NCBI RefSeq assembly: GCF_000151665.1 | Contig: NW_013171827.1 | Coordinates: 641,066 to 705,065 of the forward strand | Direction: 5' to 3' | DNA length: 64,000 nt | Origin: Blastocystis hominis | Taxonomy: Eukaryota; Sar; Bigyra; Opalinata; Blastocystidae | In this document: piece by piece, positions 37,674 through 50,776 of the stretch | Layout of the letters: each line of letters starts with the position of its first letter | Numbering within the stretch: position 1 is the stretch's first letter | Notes under the pieces: generated by a model | The model's input: only the letters and a program-made list of their open reading frames with translations | The model's database searches: none | Told to the model about the DNA's origin: nothing | Program-made: the position numbers and the translations under genes

Positions 37674-38700
37674 ATGCATTATTCCATTCTCATACAAGAT
37701 TCACCTATCAATGGTTCATTCGATTCAATCAATCCTTCCAAGTTCAGAAATCCATTTATTACTTCCATAAATGTTCTATTCAAACCCAATCAAGTCATGT
37801 TCAATATTGTGAACTCAATCAATGTGGTGACAAACACCAATGGTGAAGAGGTAACGATCTGGCCTGGTTATTATATATTGAGTGAAATCATTGCCATTCT
37901 GAACACCATGATTAATACTACATTCTCAATTTCCACAATGGCTACAAGTTATGAGTGCACTTGGATCCATTCTCCATACTCTATCGATTTCACGATTGCT
38001 TTCGATGTACTAGAGATATTTGGGTTAGGAAATCACATGATTGTATTCCCTGCTTCGTTCTATGGATCGAATGTGATTGATATCACCCGAAATTGTCAAG
38101 TGATTCAAGTGTATTCATCGTTGGTATGATCATCTGATTTGAAATCGCTAATCAGAACAACAATTCACTCACCACAATGATCATGGATGATTTTGAAATC
38201 AATGATATCAATACTGTAAAAGAAATATGTATACCGATGATTCACCGATTTGATTGACTAATGTTTGTGTTCAAGGATATGAATAGTAATATTATAGATT
38301 TGAATGGTGAATTCGAATTCCAATTGACTATTGAAGATGTGTGTGGTCAATTGCATACTCCAGTTCCATCGACCAACCAATTCAGTATGATTGAAGTATT
38401 TGAAAACAATAGAGCAAGAAGGAGATGAAATTGGATAATCCTCTATCATTCGATAAGTTTTACATATCATTTGTATCATTCTATACTGATTTCACATTCC
38501 ATAATGTACCATCTGATCAAGTAATTGTGATTAATGAAGGTAGAACAGATGAAAGTGTAATATCGATTCCATGAGGTACATGTGATATCGAAACCATAAT
38601 CGCAATGTTGAATGCGAGTGATGCTCTATTTGAAATAGTGTATAGTGGAGAAAATGCATTTCGAATCTATAACCAGTTTGTGATTCTTCCTCTGACACAA
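37674..38700 (+). pseudogene. fragment of the 1006-residue virion gene
   Basis: It starts MHYSILIQDSPINGSFDS and follows the first roughly 330 residues of the large beta-rich protein with several stops and frameshifts (after about 38126, 38257, 38425 and 38572). It ends around SGENAFR, then passes directly into the integrase, marking the internal deletion. Confidence 0.85.
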
Positions 38701-38751
38701 CTTATTCATTCCTTGAATAAAGCGATTCATTTATCGAGGTGTGTGGGGAAC

Positions 38752-39806
38752 ATGAATGAGATCAAGGAACTACGGAAACCAGCAAAACGAAGAGGTGCCA
38801 CTTGAATGATCATCAGTGGATTCAAGAGAAACATATACTTCATCGATCTTATCGATTTCTCTTCCGAACAACACAAATCGATACAAGAAGTATTAGGAAG
38901 ACAAAAGAGTACCGGATTCTACAAGAATCGTGGATACAAATATGTCCTCGTATGGATTGATGGATATTCGAAATACCTGATGACTCAGAAACTGAAAAGC
39001 AAGAGTGCTACAGAAGTCACTCATGCAATGAAGGATATCATTCAGACATACGGTGAATCACCAAAGCATATTTGCTCGGATCGAGGTACCGAGTTCACCA
39101 ATGCCATCTTTCGTACCAACATCTTGAACAAGTATGACATCACCATATATCACATGGATTCAGCGAATAAGGCAGTACTAGATGAACGAGCAATTCGAGA
39201 TATCAAGGAACACATCATGGTTCCTTCATTCCATTCAATCAATCGAAAGGTGTGTGGTTCGACTTGATCGATGGTGCCGTTCGTAGACACAATGCAAGGA
39301 AGAACAGAGACACCGGATATGCACCCACTGACATTTGGAACAACAACATCTTGTACACGGAGAAGACAGAACCATCCAACATGGCAGCGAAGGACACAAC
39401 ACCTCAATTCGATGTTGGTGATTATGTTGGAGTGACACGAAGACCTCACATTCTGGAAAAGCGATCATTGACAAGCAAATGGTCTTAGGACTTGGTTGAA
39501 GTTGTTGACATTGACGATCGATTCATGCCATTGATGTACGAAGTGAAGAATGTGGAAAGGGATGGCAGATAGAAGTGTTATGATTGGGAACTCTTGGCTA
39601 GCAAATGCAAACCACAACCAGCACCACCCATCACTCGATCTAAGAGTGGTAAAGAACCCAATGCATTGAGAGAGGCAGCAAGATCACATCGACCCATTAC
39701 GAGCACCCAGAAGAAGAAACAGCAACAACCTCGCCCAAGTGTTCGAAACGATCGTGATGCTCTTCACACCTCCCAGACATACAAGAGAAGGGATATTCGT
39801 GAATGA
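38752..39806 (+). pseudogene. rve integrase relic
   Basis: It starts MNEIKELRKPAKRRGAT, then an in-frame TGA at 38803-38805, then IISGFKRNIYFIDLIDFSS (first Asp), CSDRGTEF (second Asp), DITIYHMDSANKAVLDERAI (Glu) without the break seen in the 754 copy. A frameshift at about 39240, a stop at 39486 and further damage follow through the C-terminal domain. Confidence 0.88.
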
Positions 39807-39910
39807 AATATCATATGACTCTCACTTGTCCATTCGATTCCATTTACCAGTTTGGTATGGGAAAGGATCACAAGATTGTTGAGCATATCGATGAATGGCA
39901 CATCGATCAA

Positions 39911-40285
39911 TCACACACCATCCATTGAAACATTCACCTTGTATCCCTTATCCACAACCGATTCGATGGAATCACAATGTTTGAATAGGGCATCATTCTT
40001 ATTGTAACATGGAATCGATGTGATTATGAGATATAAAGCAGAAGGTAATTTGAATTGAGATTGATTATTGAATGGTTGAGTGGATGTGTGTGTATGTTCC
40101 AACAGTGTGTCATTATTGACTTTCACAAAACACCCAGAATGTGTTATCCATGAATATTGATGAACGCCATCCACTGTCTCACGCAGAAAGATGTGTTTGC
40201 GGTCGTTCTCGGGCATGTTGATGAACATGTTATCGAGCTTCTTGAACGTGTAATTGTTTCCATTGCTGCTGAATATGTACAACAT
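39911..40285 (-). pseudogene. relic of the 208-residue Polinton gene
   Basis: It starts MLYIFSSNGNNYTFKKLDN. About 125 codons are similar to 6726-7352, and the 3' part is lost. It carries no palindromes, so the palindromes in the 754 copy were gained there or lost here. Confidence 0.8.
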
Positions 40286-40311
40286 TGATTGATTCAATTT
40301 ACTTTGGTTGA

Positions 40312-40813
40312 TTTCGTTCATAGGGTTTGACATACACACCCTTCAGACACACGCCATCATCGATGAACAAATCGGACAACTCGGGCGGGTATTCATCATT
40401 CACGACCTTGTAGACCACGCGTACATAGTAGTTGGAGAAGAAATAGATCGCACGATTCTCGGTCATTACACCGATAATGTGAGGAGGCAATAAATCATTC
40501 CTCCAAAACACATTTAGAGGCACACCGAGCAAACCATTGGATTCCAATTGAGGCAATAGATACTCCCACTTTTCCTCGGTAAACATGGGTGGACGAATTT
40601 CATCCAACGTCATCTCCATGCAATCATAGTCGTGCAGGATCAAACCACAGTTCACATTCGATTGCGGGGTGTGAACACTGAATCCGAATAGACGCTCGGA
40701 ATTGATCGGATACTTGGTATGGATGATGATATCGGCGAGTTCGATATTCTCGTCCTCACAAGTGCGTATCAGGGAAGACCATGTGTTGTTCTCTGTTTTC
40801 TTGTATTTCCCAT
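40312..40813 (-). pseudogene. relic of the 169-residue Polinton gene
   Basis: Clear similarity to 6208-6717 over nearly the full length. The start region has two extra bases and a stop, so only the part from about 40655 is open. Confidence 0.82.
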
Positions 40814-40870
40814 AATCAAAGCGTGAAATAGGGTTATAAGATAAAATATAAATATATGAATATATATAAA

Positions 40871-41293
40871 TGAATAGACCTACTCACACATTGAACCCAA
40901 TACAGGACGAGAAATTCAAATCAACGGAGTTTGCTTCTGGAACCTTCTCAAGCATGGATTCAAGTACGACGAGAAATTGAATCGCTTGTACGACAAACCA
41001 TTACCACCAGGTACGACGAAGTACGTTTCCAAATCGAGAATGCTCTCTCCCAACAATCGCTCCATGATTATTGGTGGCACAGCATACTACGAGTTACTCC
41101 GTGACAACTATAGACCACGAGGCGGCAAATGAGTGAAGATAACCAAAGAAGAAGCCAAAGCATACGGTAATGATCGGAACATCAACAAGATATTCGCAAA
41201 CGACGATGCAGACGATTCGTCGTCCCAGTCTGAATATGTCGACATCGATGAATTCGAATATGACGAAGATGGTCATGCGATTTTCCCATTCTA
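40871..41293 (+). pseudogene. relic of the 142-residue Polinton gene
   Basis: It starts MNRPTHTLNP and then is frameshifted within the NPxTG motif, with a later TGA. The acidic C-terminus and final HAIFPF are preserved. The 3' end motif follows at 41329-41342. Confidence 0.82.
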
Positions 41294-41343
41294 AACTGGA
41301 AATCCCATAACTATTTCCAAGTCGCACCATTTTTCACTTTGGT

Positions 41344-41356
41344 CACTTAAAGTATT
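41344..41356 (+). promoter_or_regulatory. CACTTAAAG box before the polB relic
   Basis: CACTTAAAGTATT, 17-29 nt before the relic polB ATG at 41373, followed by TATATATAAATG, as in the 754 element. Confidence 0.5.
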
Positions 41357-41372
41357 TGTCGCCTATATATAA

Positions 41373-44300
41373 ATGGATTCTTATCGCGACGAATATACTA
41401 TCAATCCTGAAACTGGATGAAAGATCAAGATTGGCAAACAAACATGGAAACGATTGGTTGTCAAGTATTACATGATCGATGGGAAGTTTACAGATTAACT
41501 CATTCCTGATTCACGAACATAAGTGTCAAATAAGGTATGGGATGAGAATACGAGGTCAATGGAGGCAACAAAGAAACCGAAACATGCAACTCCTCGTAAA
41601 CGAGTTGGTGATCCCAAAGGAAAGCGTAAGTATCTGATTGTGGGAAGCAAGGCATGGAACGAGCGATATCTCGAATATGTGTAGAACAGACCTGAATTTG
41701 GCGAGGAGCGAAAACTATCGTTGCCTGAGTTCATGAACACGGTGGAGAAGAGACGTCAAACACGACGAAACAAGTTCTTCACTCCGCTCGATTGCAAAGT
41801 CGCGGAAGGACGCTTGAGTGATGTGATCAACTCGTCACTCGGGTATGCACTCACATACTATCACACCGTGGAAGGAGATATGTACAAGGAATGGATGAAT
41901 GAGAAGCGCACCAAGAAGGACTTTCGCCTCAAGAACGATGATGACAAGAGACTGTGGGTTCGAATTCCGGGTGGAAAGAGCGATGAGGAAGTGGAAGCGA
42001 TCAATCTCGTATTCGATGAAAGTAGTGAGTTCAATGAGATCGTGAAGAAGTACCTCTTCAATGAATTACCCCTCGAGAACACTCCCCAGATTGAGAGAGA
42101 TTATCAAGCTACGTCTGTGTGTCCATTCTATCGCAAGAAACTGGAGGATGACAACGTGAGACATCACGCACATGTGGTAGGTGTGTATTTGTATGACACC
42201 GAGACCTGTTTCTACAAGGCTGGACAGTTCATATGCACCTGTTGCACCAAGTGTAACCTACAACTCTCATTCAACAAGAAGAACTATCGTCTGCCAGTTT
42301 ACTTCCACAATGGGTCTCACTACGACTTCACATTCATCATGAAGCTCATCGCGACAATGCCTGGAGAATTGGAAGTCATTCCAACCACTGAAGACAAGGA
42401 AATGCAGATCGAATACAATGGCATTCAATTCAAGGACTCGTTGAAACTCATCAGCAGTCCACTGCGTTCCATCGTTGCACAGACACTTGGAGGCAACCTC
42501 GATTTGTACGTGCACACCAAACAACAACTACGCAAGTTCTGCGAATCTCGAGGCAAGCAATGGAGTGACGAATACATCGATTTGTTGACATGGAAAGAAC
42601 CCATGTTCTACAGTCTCATCAAATCATACGAGACGATGAACAATACCACCATTCCTTCTCGCGAGCAATGCATTGATGACATGAAGGGTGAGATGATGCC
42701 CCAAGACGAATATGATCACATGGTGAAGCTGTGGAAGACCTTCGATATCAAGACATGGGGTGAATACTACGAGTTGTACAATGTACTCGATGTGACTCTC
42801 ATGGCTGATGCATTCGAGCATTTTCGCGTTACCACACTGAATGCATTCGGTGTTGATCCAATGCATTACATCACAGCACCACAAATGGCCTATTCGCTCT
42901 TCTTGAAGGTGACAATGGAGGGCGATCATAGTGAGAGTAGCCTCATGACCCTCGCAAGGAAATGGGCTCAGTACATCATGCGCATCAACGCGAATGAGGG
43001 ACTTGAGGAGAAACAACTGGTGAAAGTGTTCATGAATCGCATGGGTGAATTCTATGATAGCAAGGGCATTCGATTGATGGAGACAAATGAGATCGATGAC
43101 TTCATGCGATTGTTGAAGAACCTGCGAGGAGGCATCACACAGATCGTGAAACGGCATGCCAAGGTCAACATTACCAACAAGGAGCAAGCAACGTCGTCCC
43201 AAGGCATTTACTACCTGGACGCCAACAACCTGTATGGTGGAGCCATGCATCGAATGATGCCTTATGAGTTGGTGGGTGTACCTGAGCGACGAGAAGTGAT
43301 GGAGAGGATCAATCGTGATCCAAATGGGTGGGTGCAATCACTCAAGACGTTCGGTAAGTATGGATTCTTCGTCGAGTGTGATATCGAGGCACCAGTGGAA
43401 CTCCACGACAAGTTCAATGATCTGCCATTCTTCCCCGTACAGAAGGCGGGCATGTACTCCGATGGAATCAAGAAGTACGCTGAGAAGAACGACATTGTGG
43501 ACAAAGTGAAAGAGGTGAATACACCGAAGCTCATTTGCGATCTTGTGCCTCGTCGCAAGTATCTCGTGCATTACTCACTGTTGCAAATAGGCATTCAACA
43601 GGGATATCGTGTCACGCACATTATCACATCATTCGATTCAAGTATGCGCTATTCATATTCGAATATGTAAATATGTTAAGAAAAAAGGAGCCAAGTCCAA
43701 GACCACTGTGGAGAAGAACCTGTACAAGCTATTTGTAAGTTTCACGTATGGCAAATTCGTGGAGAGAGGATTGAAACGAATGAAAGTGAAGTTCGCTAAC
43801 ACATAATTTGATCGCGAGGCAATCATTCAGAAGCATGGGTATGATATGATTGCTGGAACTACCATGTATTCCGAGAATCTCATCGGCATCAAGTTGAATA
43901 TATCGGTACGCAAGGTATACAATCCATTTTTCATCGATTTGCCATTCTGGATATGTCCAAATACATCATACACGATTTCTACTACAATGTGCTCAAGAAC
44001 ACATTCGATAATGTGGAATTACTGGGATAAGACAGATTCACTCATCGTACAACTGAGAGACATTGCCAATATCGTTTACAAGATGTATGATATGTACAAG
44101 TCATTTGACTTCTCAGAACTGGATAACACGAGCTACTTCTATGGACAACTCGTGAAGTACTAGGACCATGAAGTGAACAAGAGCAAATTCGCTTCATTGG
44201 AATCGTTCCTCAACTTCAACAAGAAGTTGTCTGGTCCGATATTCAAGGAAAAACACAACGGACATCGCATCACAGAATTCGTGGGACTTAGGCCAAAGAT

Positions 44301-44598
44301 GTATTGTCCGATTAATTAGAAGCATGTGATACACAATGCAGCAAAGGAAGTTCCTCGCAATGTCGTGATCGATGGTGAGAGAATAAGCGTGAAGAATATC
44401 AAGTTCTACATACGTGTTCTTGAAGCAGACATAATGGGAGATGCAGTAATCGAAGGCAGCTTCAAGCGAATCAACAACCAGCACTTTGATATCACCACCA
44501 AAGAACAAGCCAAAACCCTCATGACTTGCACTGACAACAAGAGTTGGATCTTGGACGACACTCTGCATTTACTCACGTTCGTTTATTATCGATTGTAA
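41373..44598 (+). pseudogene. polB: polB relic with exonuclease-region deletion
   Basis: The N-terminus retains INPETG, then a TGA and further frame damage up to 41720. 41721-43670 is open and highly similar to the intact polymerase. At about 42045-42060 the sequence jumps from the region near residue 255 to that near 640, removing the zinc finger and the ExoI YADFES motif. ExoII, ExoIII and Pol A remain; the Pol B and Pol C region (43670-44598) has several shifts and stops. The 3' motif CTCACTTTGG follows at 44621-44630. Confidence 0.92.
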
Positions 44599-44659
44599 GA
44601 TATGTAAAGAAGAAGTCGCTCTCACTTTGGTTGGAACAAGACAGTTATGGAAGTTATGC

Positions 44660-44942
44660 AGGGGTTCCGATACTTGTATGGGTTGATCCACTTAAACATA
44701 CCGTTACTAAATAAGCTTTGGATGAACATGGAGTAGTGCATTTCTTTATCCTCTATGGTATGTAATGTACTTGTCACTGCTCCTTGGGAGTAGTATGGTC
44801 AGCTATGGTTAGTTATGGTCAATAGTGGCTGGCGCGGACTTTGCAAAATGTTAACCTTGGTCAATATTGGCCATTTCAATTGAAATCGGCCGAAAATAAT
44901 CGCCAAAGTTTTCCGCGTAGTCCTTGTCATTCACATACTACT
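44660..44942 (-). repeat. right terminus of the relic Polinton
   Basis: Read inwards it matches 25553-25860: AGTAGTATGTGAATGAC, the CTACGCGGAAAACTTTGGC core, the ACTACTCCCAAGGA segment, then the ATG of a virion gene stub. Tandem GACCATAG/GACCAAGG-like steps are present. Confidence 0.8.
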
Positions 44943-45985
44943 TCAATATTCCATTTTCAAGCGGAAATAGAGAAGAGAACAGGAAGTAAAAGAATATCAG
45001 TGTGATTGTTGAACCCTTATTCTTTTTACTGGAAACTGTACGAAGAATAACAGAAATACGGTGTGTTAGTTTCTACTGCTTGTTTGAAATTGTATAGTTA
45101 GTTTCAATAGCTTAACGACGTTGGTTGCTGATCCATTGAAGTAGATGTTGTTCTACGTAGTGGAGTGGTAACAGTTGGATATAATGAGGATGATTGGTTG
45201 TTTGGAGTTTGGTTGGGTTTTATGTTTGCATTCTTGCATTTATTTTGGAAGCAAAAAGTCACCAATTCTGATTTATTAACTGCAGAAATAAAATGTTGAT
45301 GGAAAGGTAGAATGGATGGGTAATACGGATAAATTGAGCATGAACGGAAATAGGATTCGATGTAGCTAAATTTCGTTGTGACTTCTACTGATGACTGTAT
45401 GAAATACTTTTTTGGATATAACAAATATCAGCCAAACCAATTGGATCGGTTCCTCACACCGTTGTTAGTAATTCATTAATATGCTATCTCTATTTCACAA
45501 ACCATTATACTAAGACAATCTAATACAATCCAGTGGATAAAATGATAGCACATATTCAATCCATCACAACCTAATGAAAAGCATGTGTTTCATATATTTA
45601 TATTTTTAGATCACTATATCATACTTTGTCATTTCATTCTAGCTTTTCTGTTGCGCAACAATTCTTCTATTTATAAACATCGATTGCACGAGCAATTGGT
45701 ACATGCTAGCTCAACTAATTTGGGTTGTTATGATGGAAAGGAATAAGTCGATTAGAAATTACTTTTCAATGACAAAAGAATGATGGTACTAATATAAAAG
45801 CAATTGGAACAAACAGAGTAAGCATTGAATACACGATACATAAAGAGTAGAATTGAGTTGATTCAATGCTAGAATGCCTGCTTGATTCAGGGAACAAGAT
45901 CAGCAAGAGCAGATGAAACATCTGTGAATAATATCAAATGAATCAAACTCTACTTGTAATTGATTTCGATTTCACATTCTGGAAT
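44943..45985. other. AT-rich spacer, no gene seen
   Basis: No supported coding or RNA feature. Confidence 0.55.
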
Positions 45986-45989
45986 GCAC

Positions 45990-46866
45990 CAGGGAGTGTG
46001 ACGTTTATAACATTTGGTATATCTAAATACTATCAAAAATAAAAATATAGAATTACTTTCCAATGTCACGTTTATAGGTGATAAGAAACTAACTCCGTTA
46101 TGATTAATAATGGATATCAGATTTGGAAGATCTATATTATATATTTTTGAATCATTTCATTATTACTTCGCATTACCACGGTGCATGAATATATGCTTTT
46201 TCCAAGAAGTGCATCAGGACCAAGTTGAATGGATTGTAAAGATGGAAGATCTACATCAATCATCTTATTCATATATTTTAAGACTTTCAATCACAGTTGA
46301 TATAAAATAACGGAATGAAATCAAGCCTAATGTAATGGATTGTAGATTTGGGAGATCTAGTCATCACATACTTAATAAAATATCAATACCTCGAATCACA
46401 AAATTACTATAATGGAAATTGGCTGAATGACGGTTAACAGATCCAAATTGGATAAATCGTAATTGTGGTAAATTCTTCAATTCAAAGTCTCCAGAAAAAT
46501 CACTGAAACTGAATTCACCAATTTGAATGGATTCCAATAATGCACAATTCAATATGTGGAACGATTTCCAGGGAGAATTAAAATAATTTTTCTGCACAAA
46601 TGAATTGCTTCTGATATTAATAGTCCTCAATCAATTTGATCCATCGATTTTGAATGTTTGCACTGAAAGAAAGCATTTTTCGCCGATTTCAATTGATTCT
46701 ATCACAGTAAATCGAGAAATATTAAATGTCGTGCAACTACCCTCATTACATGAATATGTTGGGAAATAAAGAGAAGTTATCTCTGCGTCAAGTGATGATA
46801 GTTCTCCACAAATTAGTGGTACAATATTATATAGTTGAGCGCTTATATCTATGGATAATGAATAAT
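45990..46866 (-). pseudogene. LRR-exon array fragment
   Basis: LRR units similar to the C-terminal exons of the next gene and of the 33437 gene (SFHILNCALLESIQIGEFSFSDFSG, FELKNLPQLRFIQFG at 46630-46400), with the same short introns ending before ATCTTCCA or ATCTCCCA. Stops within exons and missing splice sites suggest a broken tandem copy. It could still be 3' exons of the upstream gene. Confidence 0.55.
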
Positions 46867-46867
46867 A

Positions 46868-49273
46868 ATTAAACCATTCTCAAAACTGATTTCGATAGAA
46901 CTTTCTGAAATGCAAGAGGTAGACTAATATTTTGAAGAATTGGAATATCTTAACACATTCAGTATTCAATAATAAAAGATACTTTCCAATGTTAATGAAC
47001 GAGGATTAATTAAACTATCTCCTTTAGAATTGATGGATATTAGATTTGTAAGATCTACATTCCATCATTTCATTGTTTTATTATTACTTCGCATTATCAA
47101 TGAACAAGAAAATTGATCTCTTCCAAGGAGTGCTCTATTGCCTAGTTGAATGGATTGTAATGATGGAAGATCTACACATCAATCATTTTTTTCAAATTCA
47201 TTCAATACGTTCAATTATTGTCGATAAGGAATCAGAGAATACACGATCACCTAATGTAATGGATTGTAGGTTTGGGAGATCTAATCATTTCATGCTTAAC
47301 ATCATAATATATACCTTGAATTACAAACGAACTATAACAGAAATTAAATGAATAACTTCCAATTGTACCAATTTGAATGGAATGTAATTGTGGTAGATTC
47401 TTCAATTCAAATGCTCCAGCAAAATCACTGAAACTATATTCTCCAATTTGAATGGATTCCAATGATTCACAATTCAATATGTGGAATGATTTCGATTTAT
47501 CATTTCCAGCACTATTTATTTTCTGAGTAAAACATTTGGTTTGAATATTAAGATACTGTAGATTAGAATTATTTTGAACATTGAACGTCTTAACATACAT
47601 GAAATTTCCATCTTCAATCCAAAGATCTATTAAGTCCGGGAATCTTGCCGTGGAGAATTCCACAAGATCTGGATCGTTGCATGCATTGCTCGTTACATGA
47701 ATCATTTTCACAGTATCTGGCAATGCATAATAATCATTACAACTCGTAAGTTCAGTCATAGTTATAAATCCATACGAATTATGGAAATATAAGGTATTTG
47801 ATAACGATCCTTGTAGAGTAATTTCCTGACTCACTCCAAATTCACTTTCGATCGTAAAATAGGAATCTTCGTTCCAACCATTAGTAGCTCCTTCTAAAAC
47901 TATGTTCAGCAATTGAGGCTTCATGCAGCCAGTAATTGATTCAGTAGCATTTCCAGTGAAAGCCATATTTAAAAATACATCACTTCCTGTACCATAATTG
48001 ATTGTTAGTGTTTCAAAAGATGAAGGATTTGACCCATATTTTCTGATAATTCTGTAAGCAACAAGCCCATCAGAGCAAGGTGGTAAAGTAACAATAGGTG
48101 TAGGAGTTAGTGTAGGTGTAGGTGTAGGTGTAGGTGTAGGTGTAGGTGTAGGTGTAGGTGTAGGCGTGGGTTCTTCAGTGGGAGAAAGTGTAGTGGGAAC
48201 TGCAGTAGTGGGAACTGCAGTAGTGGGCTTTTCAGATGGCTCTTCCGTGGAAGGAGTTGCACTAGGATAGGTTATTGGAACAAGCGAGATCGCATATCCA
48301 GCAATTCCAGCATAGTTTGCATTCGTGTCATTGTTTGTCACAGGAAGATTCAGTACGATGTGCTCACAAGGAACCACATTCAAACCCACCGTCCACTTGT
48401 CCGCGTCATATCCTTCCAAGATGCCATACACAGAAGGTTCGTCCGTCGATCCTCTGTAGATAGCATCGCCGATCACATTGTTCACAGTTTGAAGACGGAG
48501 CAGATCGAGAGCTATCAGCACAATCACAGGGTTTCCTTCATTGGCAAAGTTCTTCAGTCCACTCTCATTCGGAGCATCATTTCGGATTACCTCGAACTTG
48601 TAATTGTTGGTAGTAGCAGAACAGAGTTCATCCTCACCCAAAGAAGAAGCCACGCGCTCTGTCATTAAACCGTTCTCAGCAATGAATAATATGATATCCG
48701 AAGTCTTGATCTCGTTAGGCTGGGATTCACTGAACTCTGGAAGGCACTTCAGAACATACTTCAGAGAAAACCTTTCTTCATATCCTGCTTTCGAGAAAGC
48801 ATATTCTGCAGCATGAACAATGGCACTTGCCCACGAAGTGGAAGTGGAGGTGGAGGTAGAATAGCTTTCAAATCCAGGACACAAGTCAGAAGCAACATAA
48901 TCACCTCTCCAAGTGGAGTTAGTAATTGTATCAGGCAAATAATAAGATCCCATATGCGAATACTTCTCTCCAATATCCATCATAACTACCAAGTCGTCAT
49001 CACTGAAGTCGGATAGAATGGAGAAATCCATGGGATAATCTCTGTAAGTAGCCTTGGTCTTAATCTCAATACAGGATTTTTCGAAAGATGCAAAATGCTT
49101 CCTATGATTTAAAATAAATAATCAGTGTGGTACGTCTTGTATTCTCCACAGTCAGTTCCGCACTTCGACAGATAATATTTCAGATACTCGTCATAGCCAG
49201 AATCGTCGCATGAGTAGCTCGGAGCAGCGTAGATCAGTTGCAAGAGGAACAGAATCAGGGAGATAACACTCAT
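46868..49273 (-). CDS. secreted papain-like pseudoprotease with Thr/Pro stalk and LRR exons
   Basis: Exon 1 (49273-49134) encodes a signal peptide (MSVISLILFLLQLIYAAPS). A 32-nt intron (49102-49133) joins it to the main exon, which opens with propeptide-like KHFASFEKS. The papain fold is suggested by TSWASAIVHAAEYAF, FSLKYVLKCLP and GLMTERVASS..DELC. The position of the catalytic Cys (normally SCWA) is Ser in a Ser-Thr run encoded by a TCCACT microsatellite, so it is probably non-catalytic. A Thr/Pro repeat (about residues 260-325 of the main exon) forms a stalk. LRR units follow (SFHILNCESLESIQIGEYSF, FELKNLPQLHSIQIGT), then at least four one-repeat exons separated by about 34-37-nt introns down to about 46870. 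The exact 3' end is unsure. Confidence 0.72.
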
Positions 49274-49279
49274 TACTTA

Positions 49280-50776
49280 GTTTTCTTCAATAATTAATAT
49301 CATTTCCCATGTAACAAAAAAAGTCCATATTTTAAAAAACGTTAATAGATGTGAAGTCTGTTCTAGTTGGTTCTATTAGAATAAAGTATTTAGCATTTTC
49401 AGTGACATCGAATTGTATGTGTATATGTATCTACTTCATTTTTTCGAGTAAAAGTTGATTCAAAGGTAGTTTTGTGATTTTCCCAAATACTTCCAATTTT
49501 CACTTTTGATCGCAGGGTGGACTTGGCCAAACATATTACTATTAAACTAACCATTCCTGGCCAACACAGGCTAATCGTGTTTCTATGCATGATTCTGTTA
49601 GTTTTCCATATTCACCACAACACACTCTATCCAATTATGTGCAATGTGAATACTAGTTTATCACAACGATAATAGTTTCATCATCCCATTTTAATGCTCT
49701 ATATATTTGTTATGTGTCAAATATGTCTAAAACAACAAAGTCTAGTGTTAATATCGTAATTTCTTAGATTAGTCCAAGACTATCAACAAACCGTCGAAAA
49801 CTCTGCTCTGATTCTCTCAACACAGAAAACCAACTCAAAGGACTATTTATGGTATCTTGATGTTGTTTAAGCATTTATTGTCTTATTCATACTAACCTTC
49901 GGAACTTGAAATGCAAAATAGTATTTCATTTTTAAAGAATGGTCATTATATGTTGGTTTTAGCATAGGTCAGTAAGATCTATATTAAACACTTTTTGGTG
50001 CTATGAAAAGCACAAGCAATCATTCCCATAATATCATTTCACCTAGCTATTCATTGGAACTCATCTTTTGCTGTTGCTTTCTACTATTGGCTTATTCCTC
50101 ATTTACTGGTTCATAATGATTCTATTTTGCAGTTCCTGAACTCATTACTCCTTTTTCACAAAGTCATCATTTCCTTCAACTTTCATGCGATACACAGCAG
50201 TATTAACATTTGACAAAGCACCAATGGTATATGCTTCGTGAGAGTAGCTTCCTCAAGCAAATCTGACTCTTGACAACAACTAGCAAACAAACACACTAAT
50301 TATGCATATTTAACCTTCTGAGCCTCGATACAATCGATATACTTTTGCATAGCTTCCTCCTTCGACATGCCTACGAACTCACCGAATCAAAACAACAATT
50401 CTACCCTTCAAGGCATTCCAAGCATTCCACTTCGCTCTCTCCTATCCATCACTACAAGAAAATCCAACATACAGTCAACGAGAAGATTCCAGGGGCAGGA
50501 ATGTTGCAATCTCCAATAGTGGCTTGCTTGAATAGAGAGTATCCAGCGAGCTTGTCCTCATTTGACACAGTTTTGGCAGGATGCCACGAACGAACAAACT
50601 CAGCGGTTTCGTTAAATTTCTTCTACGAGCTCACTCCGATCTTCAACAAAATACCTCTAATTCAGACATTGGATTCTAGTAGACAGGAAAATAATAATGA
50701 CAATCAGGTTTTCAACAAACACACAAAGGTTCATACCCCTACTAGTACAATAAAAAGACAAACGCATTCGAAGAAG
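49280..50776. other. AT-rich spacer, no gene supported
   Basis: No protein similarity. The frame at 50345-50824 (159 residues) has no recognisable features and is not called. Confidence 0.5.

Larger units (their letters stand above)
37235..44942. mobile_element. decayed Polinton of a related subfamily, about 7.7 kb, inverted relative to the 754 element
   Basis: The termini read AGTAGTAAGGGAATGG on the left and, inverted, AGTAGTATGTGAATGAC on the right. The sides are not otherwise similar, so the left repeat is lost or replaced. From about 38752 to 44598 the order is integrase, 208-type, 169-type, 142-type, polB, exactly the left block of the 754 element inverted. All virion genes between the integrase and the large beta-rich gene are deleted. 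Frames carry many stops and shifts. Flanks (AACAAT left, TTCAAT or TCAATA right) do not give a convincing target-site duplication. Confidence 0.85.

Noticed and set aside
37229-44948. Target-site duplication of the relic Polinton (AACAAT / TTCAAT)
   Set aside because: At best 4 of 6 bases match in AT-rich flanks, which is not distinguishable from chance.
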